Shown piece after piece: positions 16,433 through 26,923 of a stretch of DNA of 64,000 nt. The DNA comes from Caldimonas mangrovi (GTDB lineage Bacteria; Pseudomonadota; Gammaproteobacteria; Burkholderiales; Burkholderiaceae_C): contig NZ_JAMKFE010000013.1 in the NCBI RefSeq assembly GCF_023721835.1, positions 1 through 64,000 of the forward strand. Reading direction: 5' to 3'. Both the position numbers and the translations under genes were made by a program. Below the pieces are notes generated by a model. That model was not told where the DNA came from and did not search any database. It saw only the letters and a program-made list of their open reading frames with translations. Each line of letters starts with the position of its first letter. Within the stretch, counting starts at the first letter, position 1.

Positions 16433-16601
16433 CAGCTCCCCGCTGTTTGGGATCGACCCGGCGAATGGTCCCAGCGGTCTGTTGTCGTTTTGTGAAAACG
16501 GGCGGCAGCCTCACCCTGCGTCGACGAGCGCGTGGGCGGGCGCTCGCTCACCGCCGATGGATGGGGTCGCCGGGGACCGGCTTTGGGTAAGCTTGCGCCC
16601 C

Positions 16602-17390
<789 letters not shown>

Positions 17391-17397
17391 GCCGGTT

Positions 17398-18741
17398 TCA
17401 GACGACGCCTTGCAACAGCATGGCGTCGGCCACCTTGACGAAACCGGCGATGTTGGCGCCGTCGACGTAGTTGATCGTGCCGTCGGCCCGCGTGCCGTGG
17501 CGCACGCAGTGCATGTGGATGTCCTTCATGATGGCGTGCAGGCGCTCGTCCACCTCGGCATGCGTCCAAGACAGGCGCATGGCGTTCTGCGTCATCTCCA
17601 GCCCCGAGGTGGCCACACCGCCGGCATTGCTGGCCTTGCCCGGTGCGTACAACAGGCGTGCGGCAAGGAACACGTCGACCGCTTCCAGCGTGCTCGGCAT
17701 GTTGGCGCCCTCGGCCACGCACACCGCGCCGTTGCTGACCAGCCGCTTCGCGTCTTCGGCGTCGAGCTCGTTCTGCGTCGCGCAGGGCAGGGCCACGTCC
17801 ACCGGCACGTGCCAGGGGCGGCGGCCTGCATCGAAGTGCAGGCCGTGCTTGTCGGCGAACGCGGACAGCCGCCCGCGCTGCACGTTCTTCCACTCCATCA
17901 CCTGCCTCAACCGCTCATCGCCGAGTCCATCGGGAACGACCAGCGTGCCGTCGGAGTCGGACAAGGTGACCACGCGTGCCCCCAGGTCGATGGCCTTTTG
18001 AGCCGCATATTGCGCAACGTTGCCCGAGCCGGAGATCGATACCCGCAGGCCGTCGAAGCTGCGGCCCGCGCGGTGCAGCATCTCCTGGGCGAAGTACACC
18101 GTGCCGTAGCCGGTCGCTTCGGGACGCATCAAACTGCCGCCGTAGGACATGCCTTTGCCGGTGAACACGCAGGACGCGTCGTTGGTGAGCTTTTTAAGCA
18201 TGCCCGCCATGAACCCGACCTCGCGCGCGCCCACGCCGATGTCGCCTGCCGGCACGTCGGTGTCGGCACCCAGGTGGCGGTGCAGTTCGAACATGAGGGC
18301 CTGGCAGAAGCGCATGACTTCGCCGTCGCTCTTGCCCTTGGGATCGAAGTCTGATCCCCCCTTGCCACCGCCCATCGGCAGCGTGGTCAGGGCGTTCTTG
18401 AAGGTCTGTTCGAACGCGAGGAATTTCAGGATCGACAGGTTCACCGACGGGTGAAAGCGCATGCCCCCCTTGAAGGGGCCGATGGCGTTGCTGTGCTGCA
18501 CGCGCCAGGCCCGGTTGACCTGCGTGTGGCCCGCATCGTCGATCCACGACACACGGAACTGGATCACCCGCTCGGGCTCGACGAGCCGTTCCAGCAGCGC
18601 CTGTTCCGCGTAGCGCGGGTGCTGCTCGACGAAGGGCCACAGGCTGGTCATCACCTCCTTGACCGCCTGGAGAAACTCCGGCTGGTGAGGATCGCGAGCC
18701 GACACGGCGCGCAGGAAATCGGCGACGGAACCGTATTTCAA
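17398..18741 (-). CDS. gdhA: NADP-specific glutamate dehydrogenase
   Basis: 447 residues, the usual size of the hexameric bacterial enzyme that aminates 2-oxoglutarate to glutamate with NADPH. It starts at TTG 18741, because the 'MKYGSVADFL' homology begins there and AGGAG lies seven bases upstream. The substrate Lys motif 'PFKGGMRFHPSVN' and 'LPMGGGKGGSDFDPKGKSD' with the catalytic Lys are visible, as are the Asp loop 'VPAGDIGVGAREVGFM' and the Rossmann motif 'ISGSGNVAQYAAQKA'. It ends eight bases from the convergent ABC ATPase gene. Confidence 0.97.
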   Translation of the reverse strand: MKYGSVADFLRAVSARDPHQPEFLQAVKEVMTSLWPFVEQHPRYAEQALLERLVEPERVIQFRVSWIDDAGHTQVNRAWRVQHSNAIGPFKGGMRFHPSVNLSILKFLAFEQTFKNALTTLPMGGGKGGSDFDPKGKSDGEVMRFCQALMFELHRHLGADTDVPAGDIGVGAREVGFMAGMLKKLTNDASCVFTGKGMSYGGSLMRPEATGYGTVYFAQEMLHRAGRSFDGLRVSISGSGNVAQYAAQKAIDLGARVVTLSDSDGTLVVPDGLGDERLRQVMEWKNVQRGRLSAFADKHGLHFDAGRRPWHVPVDVALPCATQNELDAEDAKRLVSNGAVCVAEGANMPSTLEAVDVFLAARLLYAPGKASNAGGVATSGLEMTQNAMRLSWTHAEVDERLHAIMKDIHMHCVRHGTRADGTINYVDGANIAGFVKVADAMLLQGVV

Positions 18742-18883
18742 CTGGGTCTCCTGGAAATGGCGAAAAGAATCGCACCCGAATGGGGCGCGAAGATCGTTTT
18801 CGGTGCATTCTAGGACCGGGTGCGCACGACATTCGGGCGTTGACGCACCACCAACCCCGGGACGCTCGCATTTGGTGCGCCGC

Positions 18884-18899
18884 GGGCCTGCCGAGGCCC
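18884..18899 (-). terminator. Possible terminator hairpin after the effector-like gene
   Basis: A perfect six-base stem GGGCCT/AGGCCC with a four-base loop sits 33 bases beyond the stop codon at 18932, read on the minus strand, and is flanked by further GC repeats (CCGCGG on both sides). No run of T follows, so it is either a Rho-assisted stop or just a GC-rich inverted repeat. The rest of 18742-18931 holds the gdhA 5' region and nothing else recognisable. Confidence 0.3.
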
Positions 18900-18931
18900 T
18901 GCGCCGCGGCGATGCAGGACCGACGTTGACG

Positions 18932-19927
18932 TCAGGCAGGCCCGGTACCGAAGCTTCGATTCAGGTTCACGAAGTTCGGCGGCAGCAGTTGCTGGCGCAA
19001 CCGCGCGTATTCCCCTTGAAAATCGGCCGCCGGTTGCCCCTCCAGTCGCGGCAGCTGGCGCACCAGACCGTCGATCAGCTTGAACGCTTCGACCCGTTGG
19101 TTGCCGCTTTTCAGGTACTGCGCCTGGCCCGCGAGGTCGAGCACCGCCTGGCACATCTTTTCTTTTGTCTCGGTCAGCACCGCCGACGGGTTGATGGCCG
19201 CCGAAATCGCCGTTGCAAGCCGGCCGAATTCCCGTACGCGCTGGTTTTCGGGAACTTGATGGAAGCGCATGATGGAGGCCGCCGACGGCAGCGGGGCGAC
19301 GGCGCGAGCCGGTCGTGCCGCGCTCGCTGCTTGCCGGGTTCGGTCCAGCGCGGCCAGTGCGTCCGCGGTGAGCGGGGTCGTGGGCACCGCCGTGGAGCGC
19401 TCGCCGGCCTGCGCTGTGGTGGCCGCGTGCGTTGCAGGCCGCTTGGGCGGCGGCATCGACGGCTCCTCGGTCTGCTTGCGCTTCGATCCCGCCGCCGCGG
19501 CTGCTTCCTCGGGAGACACGTCGTTCAACAAGCTCATCACCGACATGGCGCGCGAGGCGGGTGCCCGGGGCGGGGCCGCTGTTGACGTGACGGACGAGGC
19601 GGTCAGATCGATGACCTGTGCAGGCGGCTGAGCCGAAGCCAGCGTGGCCAGCGCCTCCAGCCGACTGCCTGTCAGATCGACGACGGGCGTCGGCAGCGGC
19701 TGAGGCCCCGTGCTTTGCGCAGGCGATCCACCGGGCCGCGCCGTGCGGGGCGGCTGCACAGTGGCCGCCGGGGCACTTTCATCGGCGGCCGACCTTCGAC
19801 GTGGAAGTTGCTCGGCTGCCGATGTCTCCTGTGAGGCGGGCTCAGCGCGCTGGTGGGCGGATGAGGGTTCGGGCGTGGGGCTGGTTCTCACGACGCCTCT
19901 GTTGACGGTGTTCCAACTGGATGGCAT
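18932..19927 (-). CDS. Candidate nucleus-targeted type III effector: two SIM-like motifs and a bipartite NLS
   Basis: 331 residues from ATG 19927. Residues 1-75 are rich in Ser, Thr, Pro, Gln and Glu with no hydrophobic signal, as in type III secretion leaders. SUMO-interacting-like motifs occur at 82-86 (VVDLT) and 105-109 (VIDLT). A perfect bipartite nuclear localisation signal, KRK at 149-151, ten residues, then KR at 162-163, sits in a disordered stretch. The C-terminal third (about 218-320) is an ordered helical domain ('IMRFHQVPENQRVREFGRLATAISAAI', 'EKMCQAVLDLAGQAQYL'). I do not recognise that domain. A near-consensus PIP box with -10 lies upstream. These features are eukaryote-facing and point to a host-injected protein. 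No type III apparatus is in the window, so the assignment is inference. Confidence 0.6.
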   Translation of the reverse strand: MPSSWNTVNRGVVRTSPTPEPSSAHQRAEPASQETSAAEQLPRRRSAADESAPAATVQPPRTARPGGSPAQSTGPQPLPTPVVDLTGSRLEALATLASAQPPAQVIDLTASSVTSTAAPPRAPASRAMSVMSLLNDVSPEEAAAAAGSKRKQTEEPSMPPPKRPATHAATTAQAGERSTAVPTTPLTADALAALDRTRQAASAARPARAVAPLPSAASIMRFHQVPENQRVREFGRLATAISAAINPSAVLTETKEKMCQAVLDLAGQAQYLKSGNQRVEAFKLIDGLVRQLPRLEGQPAADFQGEYARLRQQLLPPNFVNLNRSFGTGPA

Positions 19928-19957
19928 GGCTGATCGGCGGGCAGTTCGACGCCAGCA

Positions 19958-20019
19958 ATCCTAGGCGTCGGATGACCCGTTCGACAGCCCCGACCTGAAA
20001 GCGTCGACAACAACGCGAA
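19958..20019 (-). promoter_or_regulatory. PIP-box-like (HrpX/HrpB) promoter upstream of the effector-like gene
   Basis: Read on the minus strand: TTCGC (20019-20015), 15 bases, then TTCAG (19999-19995), then 31 bases to TAGGAT (19963-19958). The plant-inducible-promoter consensus is TTCGB-N15-TTCGB, with a YANNNT -10 some 30-32 bases downstream. Only one base of the second half-site differs. Transcription would begin about 25 bases before the ATG at 19927. The gene has no obvious Shine-Dalgarno sequence. Confidence 0.45.
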
Positions 20020-20106
20020 GCGCGCAGTGACGTGTTCCCGGCGGCAGCGCGGCCGGATCATGGTGCAATATGTCGCAGGATCTTCGTTTCGAATCAGGAG
20101 AGACCG

Positions 20107-21618
20107 ATGATGACCCGCTCCTTTCGCCTGCCGGCTCTCGTGCCGGTCTACGCCGCGAGCCTCGTTGCACTGGCCCTCCTGCCCGTCGACGCGTCAGCGC
20201 AAACCGGCAAGACCACCGCCGTGATCGGTATGACGCTGGAACCTCCAGGCCTGGATCCCACCACCGGCGCCGCCGCCGCGATCGGCGAGATCGTTCACTA
20301 CAACGTGCTCGAGGGCCTGACGAAGATCAGCGAAAACGGCAGCGTCTCGCCGCTGCTGGCCGAGAGCTGGAACGTCGAGCCGGACGGCAGGAGCTACACC
20401 TTCAAGCTCAGGCGCGGCGTCAAGTTCCATGACGGCGAGGCCTTCGACGCCAGCGACGTGAAGTTCAGCTTCGAGCGCGCCCGTGCCGAGGGCTCGACCA
20501 ACAAGGCGAAGAAGGCGGTGTTCGACAACATCGCCCGCGTCGACACGCCCGACCCGCACACCGTGATCCTCACGCTCAACCAGCCGGACGGCACCCTGCT
20601 GTTCCGCCTGGGCGAGAACACCGCGGTGATCCTCGACCCGAAGAGCGCGGCCGCCACCGCGACGAAACCGGTCGGCACCGGGCCGTTCAAGTTCGAAAGC
20701 TGGGCCAAGGGCTCGGCGGTGGTGCTGAGCAAGTGGGACGGCTTTCGTGCGCCGCAGGCCGTCAAGCTCAAGCGCGTGACCTTCCGCTTCATCAACGACC
20801 CGGCCGCGCAGGTGGCGTCGCTGCTGGCCGGGGATGTCGACGCGATCCCGCGCTTCCAGGCGACGCAGAGCGTGGCGCAGTTCAAGAGCGACCCGCGCTT
20901 CGAGGTCCGGGTCGGCGGCACCGAAGGCAAGACCATCGTCAGCATCAACAACAAGCGCAAGCCGCTCGACGACGTGCGGGTGCGCCGCGCCATCGCCGCG
21001 GCGATCGACCGCAAGGCGCTGATCGACGGGGCGATGGACGGCTTCGGCACGCCGATCGGCAGCCACATGGTGCCCAGCGACGCCGGTTATGTCGACCTGA
21101 CCGCCGTGAACCCGCACAACCCCGACAAGGCCCGGGCGCTGCTGAAGGAGGCGGGCGTCGCGACGCCATTGAACCTCACGCTGACGCTGCCGCCGCCGCA
21201 ATACGCGCGCAAGGGCGGCGAGATCGTCGCGGCGCAGCTCGCGAAGGTGGGCATCGTCGCGAAGATCGAGAACGTCGAATGGGCGCAGTGGCTGTCGGGC
21301 ACCTTCAAGGGCAATTTCGACCTCACCATCATCAGCCACGTCGAGCCGCTGGACATCATGGTCTATGCGAACCCGGCCTACTACTTCGGCTATGACTCCC
21401 AGGCCTTTCGCGACCTGATGGCGAAGTACAACGGCAGCATCAATCCGAAGGAGCGGCAGAAGCTGATCGCCGGCGCACAACGCATGCTGGCCGACGACTC
21501 GGTCAACGCCTTCCTGTTCCAGCTGCCGCAGGTGTCGGTCAGCAACAAGCGGCTCAAGGGGTTGTGGAGCAGCTCACCGGTGTTCGCCAACGACATGAGC
21601 GCCGTGGCGTGGCAGTGA
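20107..21618 (+). CDS. ABC transporter substrate-binding protein, peptide/opine (SBP_bac_5) family
   Basis: 503 residues; ATG 20107 has AGGAG eight bases upstream. A signal peptide of about 32 residues is cut after 'ASAQ'. The family 5 signature is clear: 'LDPTTGAAAAIGEIVHYNVLEGLTKISENGSVSPLLAESWNVEPDGRSYTFKLRRGVKFHDGEAFDASDVKFSFER', then 'PVGTGPFKFESW' and 'VRRAIAAAIDRKALIDG'. It binds peptides or similar oligomers in the periplasm. No permease is adjacent. It is followed at 10 bases by an amidase gene, which suggests uptake and hydrolysis of an amide or peptide substrate. Confidence 0.93.
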   Translation: MMTRSFRLPALVPVYAASLVALALLPVDASAQTGKTTAVIGMTLEPPGLDPTTGAAAAIGEIVHYNVLEGLTKISENGSVSPLLAESWNVEPDGRSYTFKLRRGVKFHDGEAFDASDVKFSFERARAEGSTNKAKKAVFDNIARVDTPDPHTVILTLNQPDGTLLFRLGENTAVILDPKSAAATATKPVGTGPFKFESWAKGSAVVLSKWDGFRAPQAVKLKRVTFRFINDPAAQVASLLAGDVDAIPRFQATQSVAQFKSDPRFEVRVGGTEGKTIVSINNKRKPLDDVRVRRAIAAAIDRKALIDGAMDGFGTPIGSHMVPSDAGYVDLTAVNPHNPDKARALLKEAGVATPLNLTLTLPPPQYARKGGEIVAAQLAKVGIVAKIENVEWAQWLSGTFKGNFDLTIISHVEPLDIMVYANPAYYFGYDSQAFRDLMAKYNGSINPKERQKLIAGAQRMLADDSVNAFLFQLPQVSVSNKRLKGLWSSSPVFANDMSAVAWQ

Positions 21619-21628
21619 GGGCAACCCG

Positions 21629-23020
21629 ATGGCCGAACTGCATGAACTGAGCGCGGCCGAACTCGGGGCGCTGTATCGACAGGGCGCTGCGTCGCCGGTC
21701 GAGGCCACGCGTGCGGTGCTGCGCCACATCGAGCGCTGGGAGCCGCACCTGGAGGCGACCTATGCGCTGGACGGCGAGACGGCTCTGGCGATGGCGCAGG
21801 CGTCCGAGGCCCGCTGGATGAAGGGCGAGCCCGCCAGCGCGATCGACGGCGTGCCGACGATGCTGAAGGAAAACATCGCCACCCGGGGCGTGCCGGTGGC
21901 GCTGGGCACGGCGGCGACCGAACTGGTGCCGGCGGCAGCCGACTCGCCGCCTGCCGCCCGGCTGCGAGAGGCCGGCGCGGTGTTCCTCGGCAAGACCACG
22001 ATGCCCGACTACGGCATGTTGTCATCGGGGCTGTCGAGCTTTCACCCGTTGACGCGCAACCCCTGGGGCCTGAGCAAGAACCCGGGCGGCTCCAGCTCGG
22101 GCGCCGGTGCCGGTGTGGCGGCGGGCTACGGGCCGTTGCACCTGGGCACCGACATCGGCGGCTCGGTGCGGCTGCCGGCCGGCTGGTGCGGCATCGTCAC
22201 GCTGAAGCCCAGCCTCGGCCGCATTCCGATCGACCCGCCTTACCCGGCGCGCGTGGCCGGGCCGATGACCCGCACGGTCGAGGACACGGCCTTGCTGATG
22301 GAGGTGCTGTCACGCCCGGACGCGCGCGACCACATGAGCCTGCCTTACCAGCGCATCGACTGGGCGCGGCTCGATCGCGACGTGGCCGGCCTGCGCATCG
22401 GCCTGCTGATGGATGCCGGCTGGGGCACGCCGGTCGAGCCTCAGGTGCGGCAGGCCGTGCTCGATGCGGCCCGGGCCTTCGAGGCGGCCGGCGCCATCGT
22501 CGAGCCGATGCAGCCGTGGGCCGACCGCTCGATGATCGAAGGCGTCGACCGCTTCTGGCGCATGCGTTTTCACCTCGAGATGTGCAAGTTGCCGGCCGAG
22601 CGGCGCGACCGGGTGCTGCCCTTCATCCGCGCCTGGGCCGAAGGGGCCGCCGGCTTGAGCGGCGAGGCGGTGTTCGAGGGCTACAGCCAGACGCTGAACC
22701 TTCGCGCCGCGACGGTGGCGGCGACGCAGCCGTACGATTACGTGCTGTCGCCGACCGCCCCGATGCCGGCCTTCGCCGCCGAGCTGCCGTGCCCCACCGA
22801 CGACGTGACGCGGCCGTTCGACCACATCGCGTTCACGCTGGCCTACAACATGAGCGAGCAGCCGGCGGCCTCGGTGAACTGCGGCTACACCGGCGGCGGT
22901 CTGCCGATCGGCCTGCAGATCGCGGGACGGCGCCACGACGACCTCGGCGTGCTGCAGCTGGCACGCGCCTGGGAACGCATGCGCCCGGCACAGCGCGCGT
23001 GGCCGCAACCGCCGCGGTGA
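21629..23020 (+). CDS. Amidase signature family hydrolase
   Basis: 463 residues. The Ser-cis-Ser-Lys triad is complete: Lys in 'PTMLKENIAT', cis-Ser in the Gly/Ser-rich loop 'NPGGSSSGAGAGVAAG', and nucleophile Ser in 'GTDIGGSVRLPA'. The length is normal for the family, which hydrolyses amide bonds in small molecules and includes the GatA-related amidases. It is cytoplasmic, with no signal peptide. It is probably co-transcribed with the upstream solute-binding gene. The downstream TPR gene can start at a GTG overlapping this stop (GTGA). Confidence 0.93.
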   Translation: MAELHELSAAELGALYRQGAASPVEATRAVLRHIERWEPHLEATYALDGETALAMAQASEARWMKGEPASAIDGVPTMLKENIATRGVPVALGTAATELVPAAADSPPAARLREAGAVFLGKTTMPDYGMLSSGLSSFHPLTRNPWGLSKNPGGSSSGAGAGVAAGYGPLHLGTDIGGSVRLPAGWCGIVTLKPSLGRIPIDPPYPARVAGPMTRTVEDTALLMEVLSRPDARDHMSLPYQRIDWARLDRDVAGLRIGLLMDAGWGTPVEPQVRQAVLDAARAFEAAGAIVEPMQPWADRSMIEGVDRFWRMRFHLEMCKLPAERRDRVLPFIRAWAEGAAGLSGEAVFEGYSQTLNLRAATVAATQPYDYVLSPTAPMPAFAAELPCPTDDVTRPFDHIAFTLAYNMSEQPAASVNCGYTGGGLPIGLQIAGRRHDDLGVLQLARAWERMRPAQRAWPQPPR

Positions 23021-23058
23021 GCCGGGAAGCCCGGGCTCCCGTCCACCTGCGAACCTCG

Positions 23059-24399
23059 ATGCAGGATCCGCGCGGCGTGCCCGTCGGCACACGCTCCACC
23101 GAAGCGATGCGGCACGCCGAGCAGGCGCTGTGGCGCATGCTGTCCTTCTTCGGCGACCCGATCCCCGACCTCGATGCCGCCGCAGCAGCCGACCCGGGCT
23201 GGCTGCTGCCACCGGTGATGAAGGCCGGCTTCCTGTTGAGCCTGACGGAGGCCGCCTTCCGGCCGCAGGCCGAAGCGGCGCTGGCGGGCGCCGAGGCCGC
23301 GAGCCGTGGCGCACCCGCGCGCGAGCGCACCTTGCTCGCCGCGGTAACGCAAGGCTGGCAAGGCGACTGGCAGGCCGCCTGCGACACCTGGGACCGCGTG
23401 CTGCTCGATCACCCGCACGACATCCTGGCGCTGCTGTGGGCCCACTTCTTCGACTTCCATCGTGGTGACGCCTGGCAGTTGCGCCGGCGCGTGGCGCGCG
23501 TGCTGCCGCAGTGGGATGCGTCCGCGCCGCTGTACCCGTACGTGCTCGGCATGCACGCTTTCGGGCTGGAGGAAAACCACCTGCACGCCGAGGCCGAAGC
23601 CGCGGGCCGCCGGGCCCTCGACATCGATCCGCAGGTGCCGTGGGCGGTGCATGCGGTCGCGCACGTGATGGAGATGCAGGGGCGTTTCGACGAAGGCGCT
23701 GCCTGGCTGCGTCGGCATCGTCCGCACTGGTCGGTGGGCAACGGCTTCGCCGGCCATTTATGGTGGCATCTCGGGCTGTTCCGGCTGGAGCGCCTCGACA
23801 CCGACGGCGCGTTGCGGCTGTACGACGAGCACCTGGGCGGGGATGCCGTGCAGATCGCCTTCCAGCGGCTGGACGCCACCGCACTGCTGTGGCGGCTGCA
23901 TCTGCTCGGGATCGACGGCGGTGAACGCTGGCCCGCACTGGCGCAAGGCTGGGACCGCTCGGACGATGTGGCGGGGTGGTCGGCCTTCAACGACCTGCAC
24001 CTGATGCTCGCGCTGGCCGGCGCGGCTGACGTGCCGGCCGCACGGCGGTGGCTGGCGCAGGTGGAACGCCGCGTCGAGACGACGGTTTCGACCGAGCGGC
24101 AGCTCGCCGCTCGCACCGGGCTGGCGTTGCTGCAAGGGCTGCTGGCGTACGCGCATGGCGACGACGAGGCGACCTGGCGGCAGCTTCATCCGTTGCGTCC
24201 GGTGGTGCAGCGTCTCGGCGGCAGCCATGCGCAGCGCGACGTGATCGACCAGACCTTGCTCGCTGCCGCCGCGCGCGGTGGCCTGCAGTCGGCCGGCCGT
24301 GGCCTGGTCAATGAGCGGCAGCTGGCGAAACCGGCGACACCGCTGACCCGTCACTGGGCCGGACGGCTCGGCGTGCGGCTCGACGGCCGCCCGTCGTGA
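23059..24399 (+). CDS. Tetratricopeptide repeat protein 38-like (TTC38) protein
   Basis: 446 residues from ATG 23059; GTG 23017, overlapping the amidase stop, would add 14 residues. Helical repeats run through the chain: 'STEAMRHAEQALWRMLSFFGDPIPDLDAAAAADPG', 'ARERTLLAAVTQGWQGDWQAACDTWDRVLLDHPHDILAL', then 'VPWAVHAVAHVMEMQGRFDEGAAWLRRHRPHWS' and 'GFAGHLWWHLGLFRLE'. This HAV..ME and HLWWH pattern is the mark of TTC38 proteins, whose role is unknown in bacteria. It appears to be the last gene of the SBP-amidase unit. The reading frame upstream within the amidase gene is a shadow. Confidence 0.8.
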   Translation: MQDPRGVPVGTRSTEAMRHAEQALWRMLSFFGDPIPDLDAAAAADPGWLLPPVMKAGFLLSLTEAAFRPQAEAALAGAEAASRGAPARERTLLAAVTQGWQGDWQAACDTWDRVLLDHPHDILALLWAHFFDFHRGDAWQLRRRVARVLPQWDASAPLYPYVLGMHAFGLEENHLHAEAEAAGRRALDIDPQVPWAVHAVAHVMEMQGRFDEGAAWLRRHRPHWSVGNGFAGHLWWHLGLFRLERLDTDGALRLYDEHLGGDAVQIAFQRLDATALLWRLHLLGIDGGERWPALAQGWDRSDDVAGWSAFNDLHLMLALAGAADVPAARRWLAQVERRVETTVSTERQLAARTGLALLQGLLAYAHGDDEATWRQLHPLRPVVQRLGGSHAQRDVIDQTLLAAAARGGLQSAGRGLVNERQLAKPATPLTRHWAGRLGVRLDGRPS

Positions 24400-24400
24400 C

Positions 24401-24787
24401 TCAGCCGACCCGTGTCGAGATCCACCAGGTGGTGCCGCCAGCGTCCTTGACGCCGCCGCGCTTGTCTTCGTCCTGCTTCTTGACCGGCTCCTGCACCGCC
24501 TCGGCTCCTGCCTGCAGCGCGCGGCGGTAGGTGGCGTCCACGTCAGGCACGTAGACGTGCACGTGCGCCGACAGTGCCGGCCACGCCGGCGCACTGTCGG
24601 CCAGCATCACGACGCTGTCGGCGATGCGCACCTCGGCATGCATCAGGCGGCCTTCCGCATCGGGGTAGCGGCGCAGCTCGGTGGCGTCGAAGGCGCTTTT
24701 CAGGAACTCGATGGTGGCGGCCGCGCCTTGCACGACCAGATAGGGTGAGACGCTGGTGTAGCCCTCGGGCTTGTAGGCAACGGACAT
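24401..24787 (-). CDS. VOC family protein, PhnB/YdhR-like glyoxalase
   Basis: 128 residues; ATG 24787 is preceded by AAGGAA. 'KPEGYTSVSPYLVVQGAAATIEFLKSAFDATELRRYPDAEGRLMHAEVRIADSVVMLADS' is the usual PhnB-like N-terminal module and 'AHVHVYVPDVDATYRRALQAGAEAVQEPVKKQDEDKRGGVKDAGGTTWWISTR' the second. The metal-binding His/Glu set of glyoxalase I is incomplete, as in most PhnB-like proteins. No substrate is known. It is separated by 76 bases from the end of the sigma-54 activator gene and may be read through from it. Confidence 0.85.
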   Translation of the reverse strand: MSVAYKPEGYTSVSPYLVVQGAAATIEFLKSAFDATELRRYPDAEGRLMHAEVRIADSVVMLADSAPAWPALSAHVHVYVPDVDATYRRALQAGAEAVQEPVKKQDEDKRGGVKDAGGTTWWISTRVG

Positions 24788-24863
24788 GGCAGTTCCTTGC
24801 TCGTGTTCGAAATGGCCATCGTGCATGGCAAGCGCTGCGCTGTCTTGTATGAATCGGAAGGCC

Positions 24864-26657
<1,794 letters not shown>

Positions 26658-26923
26658 GGGTACCGGGCGGTGGATCGATGCACTGCAGCAGTGTTCGGTG
26701 AGTTGATCATTTGAGCAAGCCGGCTCGCGGGTAAACACTGACCGCAGAGCGCGCATGCGACCCGCACGGAGCCTGCGGGTAAGTCCCGATCTCCCCTATG
26801 ACGCAGCACCGTGTCCGACCCGGGGATGTGCTCGTTGCACCGGCCCGCGGCCCGCGGGTTGCGTAGCTCAGCGCGTCGGCCACCGTCTGGCCGGAATGCT
26901 GAACCTTCCAGGAGACACCCACG

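Noticed and set aside
18932-19927. An EAR repression motif (LxLxL or DLNxxP) in the effector-like protein
   Set aside because: No such motif is present; only the SIM-like and NLS motifs are.
19928-20106. A HrpL-type hrp box (GGAACC-N16-CCAC) before the effector-like gene
   Set aside because: No acceptable match on the minus strand; the PIP-type pattern fits much better.
26758-26923. A sigma-54 (-24/-12) promoter before the aldehyde dehydrogenase gene
   Set aside because: The best candidate, GGGGATGTGCTCGTTGCA, has 11 rather than 10 bases between GG and GC; no exact match was found by eye, so no promoter is claimed.
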